Below are positions 7,820 through 16,677 of a DNA stretch of 58,828 bases, piece by piece. The DNA is from Panacagrimonas sp052386745 (GTDB lineage: Bacteria; Pseudomonadota; Gammaproteobacteria; Nevskiales; Nevskiaceae). A program made the translations under genes and the position numbers. Below the pieces are notes generated by a model that made no database searches, had not been told where the DNA came from, and was given only the letters and a program-made list of their open reading frames with translations. How positions within the stretch are numbered: position 1 is the stretch's first letter; the number at the start of each line of letters is the position of its first letter. The stretch is from NCBI GenBank assembly GCA_052386745.1, contig JBQTJW010000023.1, positions 1 to 58,828 of the forward strand, read 5' to 3'.

Positions 7820-9394
7820 TCAGGCCGGCGACTCACGCACGAAGCTGCGCTCGCGGTAGGCGCGCGCCACGAAGATGAAGATCACGCCCATGCCCGCCAT
7901 CATCCAGGCGAAGAACAGGAAGAACTGCGGCCCCACCAGGCGGTAGGTGGAGACTTCGGCCCGCGCCGCGTCGAAGCTGCCGCTGGCCTGGATGGGCTGG
8001 CGATGCGCCACGTCCAGCAGCGCGGCGGAGCCGTCGGCGCCGATCTCGCCCACGATGTAGGTGCCGGCCAGGTCCTGCGACGAGCCATCGGGCCGCGTCA
8101 CTCGCAGGCCGGTGTCGCCGGCAAAGTCGATCTTCTGCCCGCGCACGAAGCCGGCCTGTGCCGGCAGTAGCACGCGCGTCTGCGGCGCCGTCTCCACCCG
8201 CACGTCGTGCAGCGGGCGCACCATGGAATCCGCCACCACCGCCGTGAGCAGGTTGCCCATGCTCACCGACAGCAGGTACAGCGCCATGATGAAACTCTTC
8301 ATGCGCAGCGGCGCCTGCTTGTAGCTGAATTCCAGCGCGGTGATCGACACCAGCACCTCCGACGCCGTGAGCACCGCGTACGCCAGGATCTGCCACCACA
8401 CGCTGGTGGACACGCCGTTCTGGATGCGGCTCTCGATGCCCGCGATGATGACGAACGAGGACGCGCACACGAACAGCCCGATGCCGATCTTGCGCAGCGG
8501 CGTCACCGTGAAGAAGCGCCCCAGCAGCGGGTAGATGCCGTAGCTGAACACCGGCACCAGCAGCAGGATGAACAGGCCGTTCACCACCTGGATCTGCGCC
8601 GGCAGCAGCGTGAAGGCAAACAGCCCCGCCACGCTGATGCGCTTGTCCAGCAGGTCGGACTGCGCCTGCAGGATCCAGGTGGTGCCGTTGGACTGGTCCC
8701 ACAGCGCCCAGAACACCGCCACGAACACGTAGATCAGCGACAGGCTGCCGATCACGCCCAGGCCTTCGGGCGAAAGCGCATCGCGCAGCCACTGCCGTCC
8801 CGCCGGAGGGACGATGGCGAACTGCCTGCGCCCCAGCCAGAACGCCAGAGTGGCCACCGCCATGGCCACCGCCGGCAGGCCGAAGGCCGCGCGCGGTCCG
8901 TAGTCCTCCAGCAACTGCGGGCAGAAGTAGATGGAGACGAGCGCGCCGGCGTTGATCGCGAGATAAAACCACGAGAACGCTCGCTCGATCAGGTGCTGGT
9001 TGGCCGAGGTGAACTGGTCGCCCACGTTGGTGGACACGCAGGGCTTGATGCCGCCGGTGCCGAAGGCGATCAGGAACAGCCCCAGCGCCAGCGAGGCCTG
9101 CCCCTCGCCCAGCGCCAGCACCGTGCAGCCCGCCACGTACACCAGCGAGAACGTGATGATGGTCTTGAACTTGCCCCAGAACACGTCCGACACGATGGCG
9201 CCCAGCAGCGGGAAAAAGTACGCGCCGGACTTAAACAGCGACTGCCAGGTGGTGGCCTGCGCCTCGCCGAAATGCAGGTGCTGCACCATGAACACCGACA
9301 GCACCGCGTTGATGCCGTAGAAGCAGAAGCGCTCCGCGAACTCGTTGGCGACGATGTAGGGAATGCCGGGCGGCATGCGCTGGGTGCTGGACAT
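7820..9394 (-). CDS. Peptide MFS transporter, POT/PTR2 family
   Basis: 524-aa proton-coupled oligopeptide transporter of the inner membrane with about 12-14 hydrophobic segments. The family motif NEFAERFCFYGI lies at residues 17-28 (ExxER-type proton-coupling motif). GTGGIKPCVSTNVGDQF lies near residues 132-148, the PTR2 signature, with FSWFYLAINAGAL after it. A soluble insertion follows MVRPLHDV (about residues 390-470), and a final membrane hairpin ends the protein. No ribosome site is obvious upstream of the ATG at 9394. It is convergent with the response regulator with only 22 bp between. Likely substrates are di- and tripeptides; not evidently tied to the purine genes. Confidence 0.92.
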   Translation of the reverse strand: MSSTQRMPPGIPYIVANEFAERFCFYGINAVLSVFMVQHLHFGEAQATTWQSLFKSGAYFFPLLGAIVSDVFWGKFKTIITFSLVYVAGCTVLALGEGQASLALGLFLIAFGTGGIKPCVSTNVGDQFTSANQHLIERAFSWFYLAINAGALVSIYFCPQLLEDYGPRAAFGLPAVAMAVATLAFWLGRRQFAIVPPAGRQWLRDALSPEGLGVIGSLSLIYVFVAVFWALWDQSNGTTWILQAQSDLLDKRISVAGLFAFTLLPAQIQVVNGLFILLLVPVFSYGIYPLLGRFFTVTPLRKIGIGLFVCASSFVIIAGIESRIQNGVSTSVWWQILAYAVLTASEVLVSITALEFSYKQAPLRMKSFIMALYLLSVSMGNLLTAVVADSMVRPLHDVRVETAPQTRVLLPAQAGFVRGQKIDFAGDTGLRVTRPDGSSQDLAGTYIVGEIGADGSAALLDVAHRQPIQASGSFDAARAEVSTYRLVGPQFFLFFAWMMAGMGVIFIFVARAYRERSFVRESPA

Positions 9395-9508
9395 CGTTCG
9401 GGAATCCCGTGGTAGATCGTGGCGGCGGTGACGAGTCTACGCAGCGCGCGTCCCGGCGGACGCCGGTGCGCACGGCCGGCGCTGGCGCCGGGCCGCGGCC
9501 GGTGCCCG

Positions 9509-9871
9509 CTATGCCGCGTCCACCATCTTCACGCGGCGCTCCCAGATCGCCAGCACCACGCAGCCCTCGGCGCTGTGCACGTGGTGATCGGTGCCCGGCG
9601 GATGGATCATCAGGCTGCCGGCCGGATGGTGGCCGCGCTCGTCCTCCTGGCTGCCGGACAGCACCAGGATGTGCTCGATGCCCTGGTGCACGTGCACCGG
9701 CGCGCTCGCCCCCGGCTGGTAGCGCAGCAGCATGGCGGCGGGACCGCCGTCGGGCGTCTCGTAGATGGGCAGGCAGTCGATGCCGGGATGGAACGGCTGC
9801 CACGCGTGCGCGCTGGCGAAGCTCGCCATGTCGAACAGGCCCCGCAGTGCAATCGCATCCATCCGCGCCAT
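9509..9871 (-). CDS. Cupin-domain protein (ChrR-like)
   Basis: 120-aa single-cupin protein. Cupin motif 1 is visible as PVHVHQGIEHILVLSGSQ (two His and a Glu as metal ligands) and motif 2 as HPAGSLMIHPPGTDHHVHS. The sequence resembles ChrR-type cupins but lacks the N-terminal anti-sigma zinc domain, and no sigma factor gene lies beside it. ATG at 9871 chosen; ATG at 9862 is possible and the TTG at 9874 less likely. The role is unknown; it could be a small metal-dependent enzyme or sensor. Confidence 0.8.
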   Translation of the reverse strand: MARMDAIALRGLFDMASFASAHAWQPFHPGIDCLPIYETPDGGPAAMLLRYQPGASAPVHVHQGIEHILVLSGSQEDERGHHPAGSLMIHPPGTDHHVHSAEGCVVLAIWERRVKMVDAA

Positions 9872-10056
9872 CAATCCGTCATGAGTGGGAGTGCGAGCCT
9901 AACCCGCCGCCGGAAGCCGGACCATTCCTGCGACGCCCGCTTCAGCGAGCCCGCCGCGCTTCATGCGCTCGACATGGGTCCGCTGACAGCCCAACGATAT
10001 GCGATCAATGACCGCCGATCCGGCATGAGGCCTGCGCGTCCCCTCCCCCAATCTCT

Positions 10057-11562
10057 TCAAAGCTTCCAGTCAAACGACGCTTCGAAGGCGTGTGCGGCGC
10101 GGTAGATCGTGGACTCCTCCCAGTGCTTTCCGACCAGCATCATCCCGATGGGCAAGCCCTCGCTCATGGCACAGGGGACGGAAATCGCGGGGTGCCCGGT
10201 GACGTTGAACGGCGCGGTGTTGGCGATCATCTCGAAACCACGCGCGCAGTTTTCCGCCGGCCCGGCATCGCGTGGCGGCACCCTGGGCGCTTTCAGCGGC
10301 ACGGTCGGCATGAGGAGAAGATCGAAACGCTTGAGCACCTCATCGTAGGACGCAGTCAGGCGGCGCGACAGGTTCTGCGCCTGCGCGTAGTGCATCCCGC
10401 GATACTTGCCGAGCACGTACTGCCCAAACAGGATCGTGGCCTTGAGCGTGTCCGAGAACTCGTCGGCACGCTGGCGCCAGGCATCGTGCGCCTGCATCAG
10501 GCTGGGAACGTAAAGCCCCTTCCAGTTGAAGCCGAATCCGTTGCCATGAAGCATCTGCACGGTTGCCCCCTCGTGCGCGATGGCCGACCAGATGACCGGC
10601 GCCGTGCGGTGCGCAGGAATCGAAACCTCCTCGACCTGAGCACCGAGGGTGCGGAAGCGATGCGCAGCTCCCATGACCGCCTCGTCGACGTCGGCCTCTG
10701 AGATCGGCAGACCGAACCCTTCCTTGACCACCGCGATCTTCATCCCCTTGACGCTCTGGCCGAGCGCCTGGGTGTACTCGGCGGTACGCACCCCGATCTG
10801 CCGCGGGTCCAGCCCGTCGGTTCCCGCCAGGACTTCGAGGAAGAGCGCGTTGTCCGCCACGTTGGAGGTCAGCGGCCCGACGTAATCCAGCGTGGTTTCG
10901 ATGGGCATCGCTCCGGTGTAGGGCACCAGGCCGAACGTGGCCTTCATCCCCACCGTGCCGCAATAGGCGGACGGGATGCGGATGGACCCGCCCTGGTCCG
11001 CCGCGATCGCCATGTCCACCTCGCCAGCGGCCACCAGCGCCGCACTCCCGGAGGACGACCCGCCGGAAAGATGGCCTGCTTTCCGCGGATTGATGACCGG
11101 ACCGGTTGCGTTGGTGTGGCTGCCGCCGGACATGCAGAAATATTCGCAGTGCGACTTGCCGACGATGGTGCCGCCCGCGTCGAGGATGCGCGTGACGACG
11201 GTGGCATCGACGTCGGGCACGTACCCGCGCAAGGTGGAGGCGCCATTCATCATCGGCACGCCGGCCACGCAGACGTTGTCCTTGATGGCAAAGGTCTTGC
11301 CGTGCAGCTTTCCTTTCGGCGCGCCCTCGATGGTGCTCTTGTAATACCAGGCGTTGTAGGGGTTCTCGGCTGCGCCGGGCTGGTAACCCGGGGTGCGCGG
11401 GTATTTCACGACGGGCAGTTCGTCGCCCATCTGCTCCAGGAGCTCGTAGCCCGCGACCGCGCCGTCCATGAGCGACAGGTAGCTGTCGAGCTGCGCGGGA
11501 GACAGGTGCAGGCCTAGCGACTCGGCCACGCGGTTCAATTCGAGAGGAGTGGGCTTTTTCAT
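10057..11562 (-). CDS. Amidase-signature hydrolase paired with nitrile hydratase
   Basis: 501-aa Ser-cisSer-Lys amidase. Catalytic Lys is in TFAIKDNVCVAG, cis-Ser in LSGGSSSGSAAL, and nucleophile Ser in GGSIRIPSAYCG. The N-terminal helical extension (about 80 aa) and the length match amidases that sit beside nitrile hydratases in Rhodococcus and Pseudomonas, which convert the amide product to carboxylate and ammonia. It is divergent from the nitrile hydratase genes across 279 bp, so nitrile to amide to acid is the likely pathway. Cytosolic. The physiological substrate is unknown. Confidence 0.88.
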   Translation of the reverse strand: MKKPTPLELNRVAESLGLHLSPAQLDSYLSLMDGAVAGYELLEQMGDELPVVKYPRTPGYQPGAAENPYNAWYYKSTIEGAPKGKLHGKTFAIKDNVCVAGVPMMNGASTLRGYVPDVDATVVTRILDAGGTIVGKSHCEYFCMSGGSHTNATGPVINPRKAGHLSGGSSSGSAALVAAGEVDMAIAADQGGSIRIPSAYCGTVGMKATFGLVPYTGAMPIETTLDYVGPLTSNVADNALFLEVLAGTDGLDPRQIGVRTAEYTQALGQSVKGMKIAVVKEGFGLPISEADVDEAVMGAAHRFRTLGAQVEEVSIPAHRTAPVIWSAIAHEGATVQMLHGNGFGFNWKGLYVPSLMQAHDAWRQRADEFSDTLKATILFGQYVLGKYRGMHYAQAQNLSRRLTASYDEVLKRFDLLLMPTVPLKAPRVPPRDAGPAENCARGFEMIANTAPFNVTGHPAISVPCAMSEGLPIGMMLVGKHWEESTIYRAAHAFEASFDWKL

Positions 11563-11841
11563 GAGGCGTCCGGGAATGGGCCGTCACCACGACGGTGGCC
11601 GGTTGCCGCATTTTCCGACGGGACGGCGCCGGTTTCTCCGCCGTGTTTCTCGCAGAACATGATCCCATTTCCCGTCATCCAGGCGACCCGATCCGGCTTT
11701 GTCCGCGGGCAGGGGCGCGGTGGGAACCTCAGCCAAGAAATTCGGGAAACCCGGTCGGGACAGGCGTCGTTGCGGTCCCTACCCTGAAGTTCTGGAAACC
11801 AGCGGCGATCGACGTCGCGTGACCTCGATGGAGGAAGTGAT

Positions 11842-12471
11842 ATGGACGGCTTGCACGACCTTGGAGGCGTCAACGGATTTGGGTCCGTGACGCCGGTTCT
11901 GAATGAGCCGGTCTTCCACGAAGGATGGGAGCCGATCGGCTACGCGCTGATTTTTCTGGGCGCCGCCAATCTCAACGCCTTCACCATCGACGAACTGCGC
12001 CATGCCATCGAGCGGATGGACCCGCGCCATTACCTGGCTTCCACCTACTACGAGCGCATCGTCACCGGGGTGGCCGCGCTGTTCGTGGAAAAGGGCTACA
12101 TCACGCGTGAAACCCTGGAGCGCATGGCCGGCGGCCGCTTCCCGCTGGCGCGCCCGCCCACTTCGGGCGAACCGGCCAGGCCGGAGTCCGCCGGCTTCAG
12201 GACGGGCGACCGGGTCACCGTCCGCAAGGATCATTTCCGCGGCCACACGCGGATGCCCAAGTACGTCCGCGGCAAGAGCGGGACCATCCTGCACAAGGCC
12301 CACAAGTTTCCCTACGCCAGCGCCGCGGGGCACGGCATGGAAGCAAAGCTGGAGCCGACCTACCACGTGCGATTCGACGCCAAGGATCTCTGGAGTGACG
12401 TCCCAGAGAACACCAGCGTGGTCGTGGACCTGTGGGAGAGCTATCTCGAACCGGCCACGGCTACGCAATAG
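11842..12471 (+). CDS. Nitrile hydratase subunit beta
   Basis: 209-aa beta subunit beginning MDGLHDLGGVNGFG, the family hallmark. The two arginines that hydrogen-bond to the oxidised cysteines of the alpha subunit are conserved in context (IERMDPRHYL and HTRMPKYVRGKSG). The C-terminal SH3-like barrel includes EPTYHVRFDAKDLW and ends VVVDLWESYLEPA. Overall it resembles the iron-type (Rhodococcus N-771-like) beta subunit. A strong GGAGG ribosome site lies 7 nt before the ATG. It precedes alpha by 45 bp; beta-before-alpha order is usually seen in cobalt-type operons. Confidence 0.93.
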   Translation: MDGLHDLGGVNGFGSVTPVLNEPVFHEGWEPIGYALIFLGAANLNAFTIDELRHAIERMDPRHYLASTYYERIVTGVAALFVEKGYITRETLERMAGGRFPLARPPTSGEPARPESAGFRTGDRVTVRKDHFRGHTRMPKYVRGKSGTILHKAHKFPYASAAGHGMEAKLEPTYHVRFDAKDLWSDVPENTSVVVDLWESYLEPATATQ

Positions 12472-12516
12472 CCACGCACCCAGACCGCGGCATAGCCCGC
12501 AACGAGGAATCCGACG

Positions 12517-13125
12517 ATGAGCGAACACCAGACCGATGTACCCATGGCGTCCAGAGCGTCGCGGGCCCACGCCTTGCGCAAGGCGCTGGAGGAGAAAAAC
12601 CTGATCCCCGATCGCTACATCGAGGACTTTGCCCACACGGCTGAAAACGAGTGGACACCCCGGAACGGCGCGCACGTCGTCGCCAGGGCCTGGCTCGATC
12701 CGGCGTTCCGCGCGCGCCTGCTGGACGACGCAACCTCTGCGTGCGCCGAGCTGGGGTACGGCGGTCCGCAGGGTGAATACATGGTCGCGCTGGTGGATAC
12801 GCCGGCGCTCCACCACGTCATTGTCTGCACGCTCTGCTCATGCACGGCCTGGCCGATTCTTGGCTTGCCGCCCGAGTGGTACAAGAGCTTCGAGTACCGA
12901 TCCCGGGTGGTCCGCGAGTCGCGCAGCCTGCTGCGGGAAATGGGGCTCGATCTGCCCGAGTCGGTCGAGATCCGTGTAGTCGACACGACCGCGGAAACGC
13001 GTTTCATGGTGCTGCCCCTTCGGCCAGCCGGCACGGAGGGCTGGACCGAAGAACAGCTGGCCGGCCTCATCACCAAGAACGTGCTGATCGGCGTTGCCTT
13101 GCCCGAAGTGCGCTCTGCGCCATAG
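12517..13125 (+). CDS. Nitrile hydratase subunit alpha (metal-binding)
   Basis: 202-aa alpha subunit that carries the metal site and hydrates nitriles to amides. The metal-binding claw is VCTLCSC, with ligands Cys104, Cys107 and Cys109 and Ser108. Thr at residue 105 is the textbook cobalt-type signature (iron-type has Ser). The flanking sequence, CTAWPILGLPPEWYKSFEYR and later DTTAETRFMVLP and RPAGTEGW, follows iron-type enzymes closely, including Thr rather than Tyr after the claw. No activator or metallochaperone gene follows; the next gene is a convergent regulator. Metal identity is therefore open. Confidence 0.93.
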   Translation: MSEHQTDVPMASRASRAHALRKALEEKNLIPDRYIEDFAHTAENEWTPRNGAHVVARAWLDPAFRARLLDDATSACAELGYGGPQGEYMVALVDTPALHHVIVCTLCSCTAWPILGLPPEWYKSFEYRSRVVRESRSLLREMGLDLPESVEIRVVDTTAETRFMVLPLRPAGTEGWTEEQLAGLITKNVLIGVALPEVRSAP

Positions 13126-13164
13126 GCGCGCAGTTCGAGGCACACCGCTGAACGGCGGCACTTG

Positions 13165-13183
13165 CCTGCGGTTTCGACGCAGG
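13165..13183. terminator. Possible terminator hairpin between convergent genes
   Basis: 6-bp stem CCTGCG/CGCAGG with a 7-nt loop in the 71-bp gap between the convergent nitrile hydratase alpha and AraC genes. There is no T-run on either side, so termination is only suggested by position. Confidence 0.3.
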
Positions 13184-13196
13184 GCCGGGAGCGGCG

Positions 13197-14165
13197 CTAT
13201 TCAAGTGCCAGGGTCCGGGCCCTGAATTCCCGCGGGCTTGCTCCATAGACCTGCTTGAAGAGCCGGCTCAGATGGGACGCGTCGCTGAAGCCCCAGCGGA
13301 ACCCGATCTGCGTCACGCTGACATTGACCAGCTGCGGATCGGCGAGGTCCCGGCGACACCGGTCCAGCCGCTGCGTCCAGATCCAGTCCGCAAGCGTCAC
13401 GCCCTGCGTTTCGAACACGCGATAGATGCTGCTCACCGACATCTTCAGCGCCTGCGCGGTCCCCTGAACCGTGAGCGACGGATCATGCAGGTGGTCCTGC
13501 ACGTAGGCCCGGATACGCTGGACATGATAGTTGGTCACATTGGACGGCGGCGGCAGCGAACCCCGGTCGAGCGTGCGAAGGCCGGCGGTGAGAATGTCGA
13601 TCACGCCGGCCGACACGGCCTCGTAGGAGATCGGATCCAGATCGTGGATGTCGTTCAGCAGCGTATGGATCATCGTGATCAACAGATGGCCTGCGCCCTT
13701 CTGCCCCGACACTTTCCGGGCGGTCAGCATCTCGGCCTTGGGAAGGCGCTCGAACACCAGCTGCCGGGGAACCTTCAGGGTGATCTGATGCAGGCCTTCC
13801 GGATACAGCAGCGAATAGGGCCGGGTGCTGTCGTACATCCCGAAATCGCCCGGCTGCAACTCCGCCGAACGGTCATCCTGGATGATCTGGCTGCGGCCCT
13901 TGACCTGGATGCTGACGATGAAGACGTCTTCGCTCGACCGGCTGATGAGCGATTTGGTCCGAAGCACCGACTGCGGGCACGCGTCGACAACGGAAACGTC
14001 GATGGCAGACAGCTGGTTCTGCTGGATATGCCCGCTGAAATGGCTCCCGGTGTCGATCTTTCCCGGTTCGCAATCCAGCTTCACGTAGGCGTCGCAGATC
14101 GCATCCACCCAGTACTCTTTCCGCCGGGCAGGATCGACTGCGTCTGTAGTGAAGATTCGAGCCAC
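13197..14165 (-). CDS. AraC/XylS-family transcription regulator
   Basis: 322-aa regulator. The GTG at 14165 is chosen because GAGGAG lies 7 nt upstream and the protein then begins MARIFTTDAVDPARRKEYW, typical of the AraC-binding-like family; a longer ORF from 14279 has no such support. The N-terminal sensor domain (about 1-200) contains GDFGMYDSTRPYSL. The C-terminal pair of helix-turn-helix motifs runs from VQRIRAYVQDHLHD through ALKMSVSSIYRVFE to IGFRWGFSDASHLSRLFKQVYG. It faces the nitrile hydratase genes, and AraC-type activators of nitrile metabolism are known, so it plausibly controls them. Confidence 0.88.
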   Translation of the reverse strand: MARIFTTDAVDPARRKEYWVDAICDAYVKLDCEPGKIDTGSHFSGHIQQNQLSAIDVSVVDACPQSVLRTKSLISRSSEDVFIVSIQVKGRSQIIQDDRSAELQPGDFGMYDSTRPYSLLYPEGLHQITLKVPRQLVFERLPKAEMLTARKVSGQKGAGHLLITMIHTLLNDIHDLDPISYEAVSAGVIDILTAGLRTLDRGSLPPPSNVTNYHVQRIRAYVQDHLHDPSLTVQGTAQALKMSVSSIYRVFETQGVTLADWIWTQRLDRCRRDLADPQLVNVSVTQIGFRWGFSDASHLSRLFKQVYGASPREFRARTLALE

Positions 14166-14275
14166 GGGGCGCTCCTCAAGTCCACTCCACGGCCACCATA
14201 CGCAGGAAACGCGATCCACGCGATAGCGGGATACCCCTTCCTGAAGGGGCTCCGGTTTACTGCGGACGCCGCGCC

Positions 14276-15670
14276 TCACGCATCCAGCAGGCGCCGGCTG
14301 GCGGCCTGGTGGCGCGCGATCAGGGACGGCAGGTCGAGGCCGGGGATGTGCCCCTGGTCCACGACCACGCGGCCGTTGATGACCGAGACCCAGGCGCGCA
14401 CCGGCGAGCAGGTGAGCAGCGCGGCGACGGGGTCAGTCTGCGCGCCGGCGTGTTCCAGGCCGTCCACGCGGAAGGCCACCAGGTCCGCGGCCTTGCCGGC
14501 TTCCACGCTGCCGAGTTCCTCGCGCCCCAGCATCGCCGCGCCGCCGCGCGTGGCGATGCGCAGCGCCTCGCGCGCGGACAGCCGGTCGGCTCGCGACTCG
14601 AAGCCTGGCCAGCCCACCCTTTGCAGCAGCATGGCCTGGCGCGCCTCGCCCAGCAGGTGGTTGCCGTCGTTGCTGGCCGAACCGTCCACGCCCAGGCCCA
14701 GGCGCACGCCCGCGTCCAGCATGGCCCGCACCGGCGCGATGCCGCTGGCCAGGATCATGTTGCTGCTGGCGCAATGGCAGACGCCGCTGCAGCTGTGGGT
14801 CAGCCGCGCGATGTCGGCCGCGCCGGCATGCACGATGTGCGCGAACCACACCTCCGGCCCCAGCCAGTCCAGCGAGGCGGCGTAGTCCAGCGGGCGCAGG
14901 CCGACCTTGGCCAGGCAATAGCGTTCCTCGTCCAGGGTTTCGGCCAGGTGCGTGTGCAGCGCCACGCGCGGATGGCTGCGCGCCAGCCGGGCGGTCTCCC
15001 GCATCAGCGTGGCGCTGACGCTGAACGGGGAGCAGGGCGCCAGCCCGATGCGCAGCATGGAACCCGGGGCCGGGTCGTGAAAGCGCTGGATCACGCGCAG
15101 GCTGTCTTCGAGGATGGCGTCCTCGCGCTCCACCAGCGCATCGGGCGGCAGGCCGCCCTGGCTGCGGCCCAGGCTCATGGCCCCGCGCGTGGGGTGGAAG
15201 CGCACGCCCAGTTCGGCCGCGGCGGCAATCGTGTCGTCCAGGCGCGCGCCGTTCGGGAACAGGTAGAGATGATCGGCGGTGGTGGTCATGCCCGACAGCA
15301 GCAGTTCCACCAGTCCGAGCTTGGCGCCCAGGTACACCGCCTCCGGGTCCATGCGGCCCCAGACGGGGTAGAGCGTGTTCAGCCAGTCGAACAGCCCCAG
15401 GCCGCCGGCCGTGCCGATGGCCCGCGTGAGCGTCTGGAAAAGATGGTGATGGCCGTTGATGAGCCCCGGCAGCAGCACGCAGCCGCGCAGGTCGATGATG
15501 CGATCGGGGCTGCGCTGTGCCGGCGCCAGGTCGATCCAGGCCTCGATCTGCGCCGTGCCGCCCACCGCCGCGATCCAGCCGCCATCGACCAGCACGGCGC
15601 CGTCGTGGATCTCGGTGCCCGCATCGTCCTGGGTCGCCAGCACCTCGGCATGGCGCAGCAGCAGCCTCAC
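14276..15670 (-). CDS. 8-oxoguanine deaminase (amidohydrolase superfamily)
   Basis: 464-aa TIM-barrel metal-dependent deaminase; in this family 8-oxoguanine is converted to urate and ammonia. Metal and substrate motifs: LLPGLINGHHHLFQTLTRA, GMTTTADHLYLFP, ALHTHLAET, WFAHIVHA, CASSNMILASG and GVDGSASND. This set matches the PA0142/atzB-like branch known as 8-oxoguanine deaminase. The GTG start at 15670 overlaps the Rieske gene stop (GTGA); a much longer ORF upstream is frame shadow. Last gene of a four-gene purine unit with the BMP protein, adenine deaminase and Rieske oxygenase. Cytosolic. Confidence 0.87.
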   Translation of the reverse strand: MRLLLRHAEVLATQDDAGTEIHDGAVLVDGGWIAAVGGTAQIEAWIDLAPAQRSPDRIIDLRGCVLLPGLINGHHHLFQTLTRAIGTAGGLGLFDWLNTLYPVWGRMDPEAVYLGAKLGLVELLLSGMTTTADHLYLFPNGARLDDTIAAAAELGVRFHPTRGAMSLGRSQGGLPPDALVEREDAILEDSLRVIQRFHDPAPGSMLRIGLAPCSPFSVSATLMRETARLARSHPRVALHTHLAETLDEERYCLAKVGLRPLDYAASLDWLGPEVWFAHIVHAGAADIARLTHSCSGVCHCASSNMILASGIAPVRAMLDAGVRLGLGVDGSASNDGNHLLGEARQAMLLQRVGWPGFESRADRLSAREALRIATRGGAAMLGREELGSVEAGKAADLVAFRVDGLEHAGAQTDPVAALLTCSPVRAWVSVINGRVVVDQGHIPGLDLPSLIARHQAASRRLLDA

Positions 15671-16677
15671 GCCGCGTCCCGGATCACGCCGTGGCGCAGG
15701 CCGCAGCTTCGCAGGTAGTCGCGGTAGGCCAGCGACAGGCGATCGCAGGCCACGGACACCTCGGCGCGCGGGTCCAGCGGCAGCCGCGCGGGCACCTGGT
15801 TTTCCAGGATCGGCAGGTCCTGCATGAAGATCGTGTTCTGGAACGCGCGCATGGCCTCGTCGGTCTGGCCCAGGTCGGTGAGCGCGAGCACGAACCACAC
15901 CTGGCTCGCGGTCTCGCCCAGCGGCTGAACGTGCAGGCTGATGGCCTCGCGGAAACCCTGCTGCGCCTGCGGCAGCTTGGTGAGCACCGCCGTGAGCGGG
16001 CGCAGCACGCGGTAGGCGTATTCCACCTCGCTGCCGGCGTGCGCCAGGCTGTTGGTGCGTGGCTGCCAGGCGATGCAGCGCGTGGCGTGCAGGCTCTGCG
16101 CGCCGTACTCGTCGGTGAGGGTCTGCACCGCGTAAGGGCGCACGTCGCGGTGCGCCGCATCGCCCAGGATGCCGTCGTGCACCGTTCCGAAGTGGGCCAT
16201 GTCCAGAAAATTCTCGACGATGCGCGGGCCGCTCGCCGCCACCGCGTAAGGGCCGCAGACCAGCTTCCGCAGTTGCGAGTCCGCGTACTCGGGGAAGGGC
16301 GGGACCGCGCGGTGCGCGTTGCCCAGGCAGACCCAGACCAGGCCGTGGGCCTCGCAGGCGGCAAATCGGTGCACGCCGCGGCCGGGCAGTGGTGCGCCGG
16401 GCTGCGCCGGCACGAGCTGGCAGGCCCCGTCCGCGCCGAAGCGCCACGCGTGGTAGCGGCAGACCACGGCGTTGCCGTCCACCTGGCCGAGCGAGAGGCG
16501 CGTTCCGCGATGCGGGCAGCGGTCCTCCCAGGCGTGCAACTCGCCGTCGCTGCCGCGCCACAGCAGCAGCTCGTGCCCAAGCAGCTGCGCGGCCTGGTGC
16601 TGGCCCGGCGCGAGGCGGTCCGCGGCCAGCACCGGGTGCCAGTCGTCGAACAGGACGGGGTCTTCGGGCGCGCTCAC
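15667..16677 (-). CDS. Rieske [2Fe-2S] non-heme iron oxygenase, alpha-subunit type
   Basis: 336-aa oxygenase with an N-terminal Rieske cluster (Cys54, His56, Cys73, His76 in CPHRG and CRYHAW). The mononuclear iron site lies in ENFLDMAHFGTVH (His162, His167, with Asp159 as the likely bridging residue). It resembles single-component-oxygenase families such as vanillate demethylase or N-demethylases rather than dioxygenases with beta subunits; no reductase gene is nearby. GTGA overlaps join it to adenine deaminase upstream and 8-oxoguanine deaminase downstream, so it should act on a purine or derivative, for example a methylated or oxidised base. The substrate is inference only. Confidence 0.88.
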   Translation of the reverse strand: MSAPEDPVLFDDWHPVLAADRLAPGQHQAAQLLGHELLLWRGSDGELHAWEDRCPHRGTRLSLGQVDGNAVVCRYHAWRFGADGACQLVPAQPGAPLPGRGVHRFAACEAHGLVWVCLGNAHRAVPPFPEYADSQLRKLVCGPYAVAASGPRIVENFLDMAHFGTVHDGILGDAAHRDVRPYAVQTLTDEYGAQSLHATRCIAWQPRTNSLAHAGSEVEYAYRVLRPLTAVLTKLPQAQQGFREAISLHVQPLGETASQVWFVLALTDLGQTDEAMRAFQNTIFMQDLPILENQVPARLPLDPRAEVSVACDRLSLAYRDYLRSCGLRHGVIRDAA

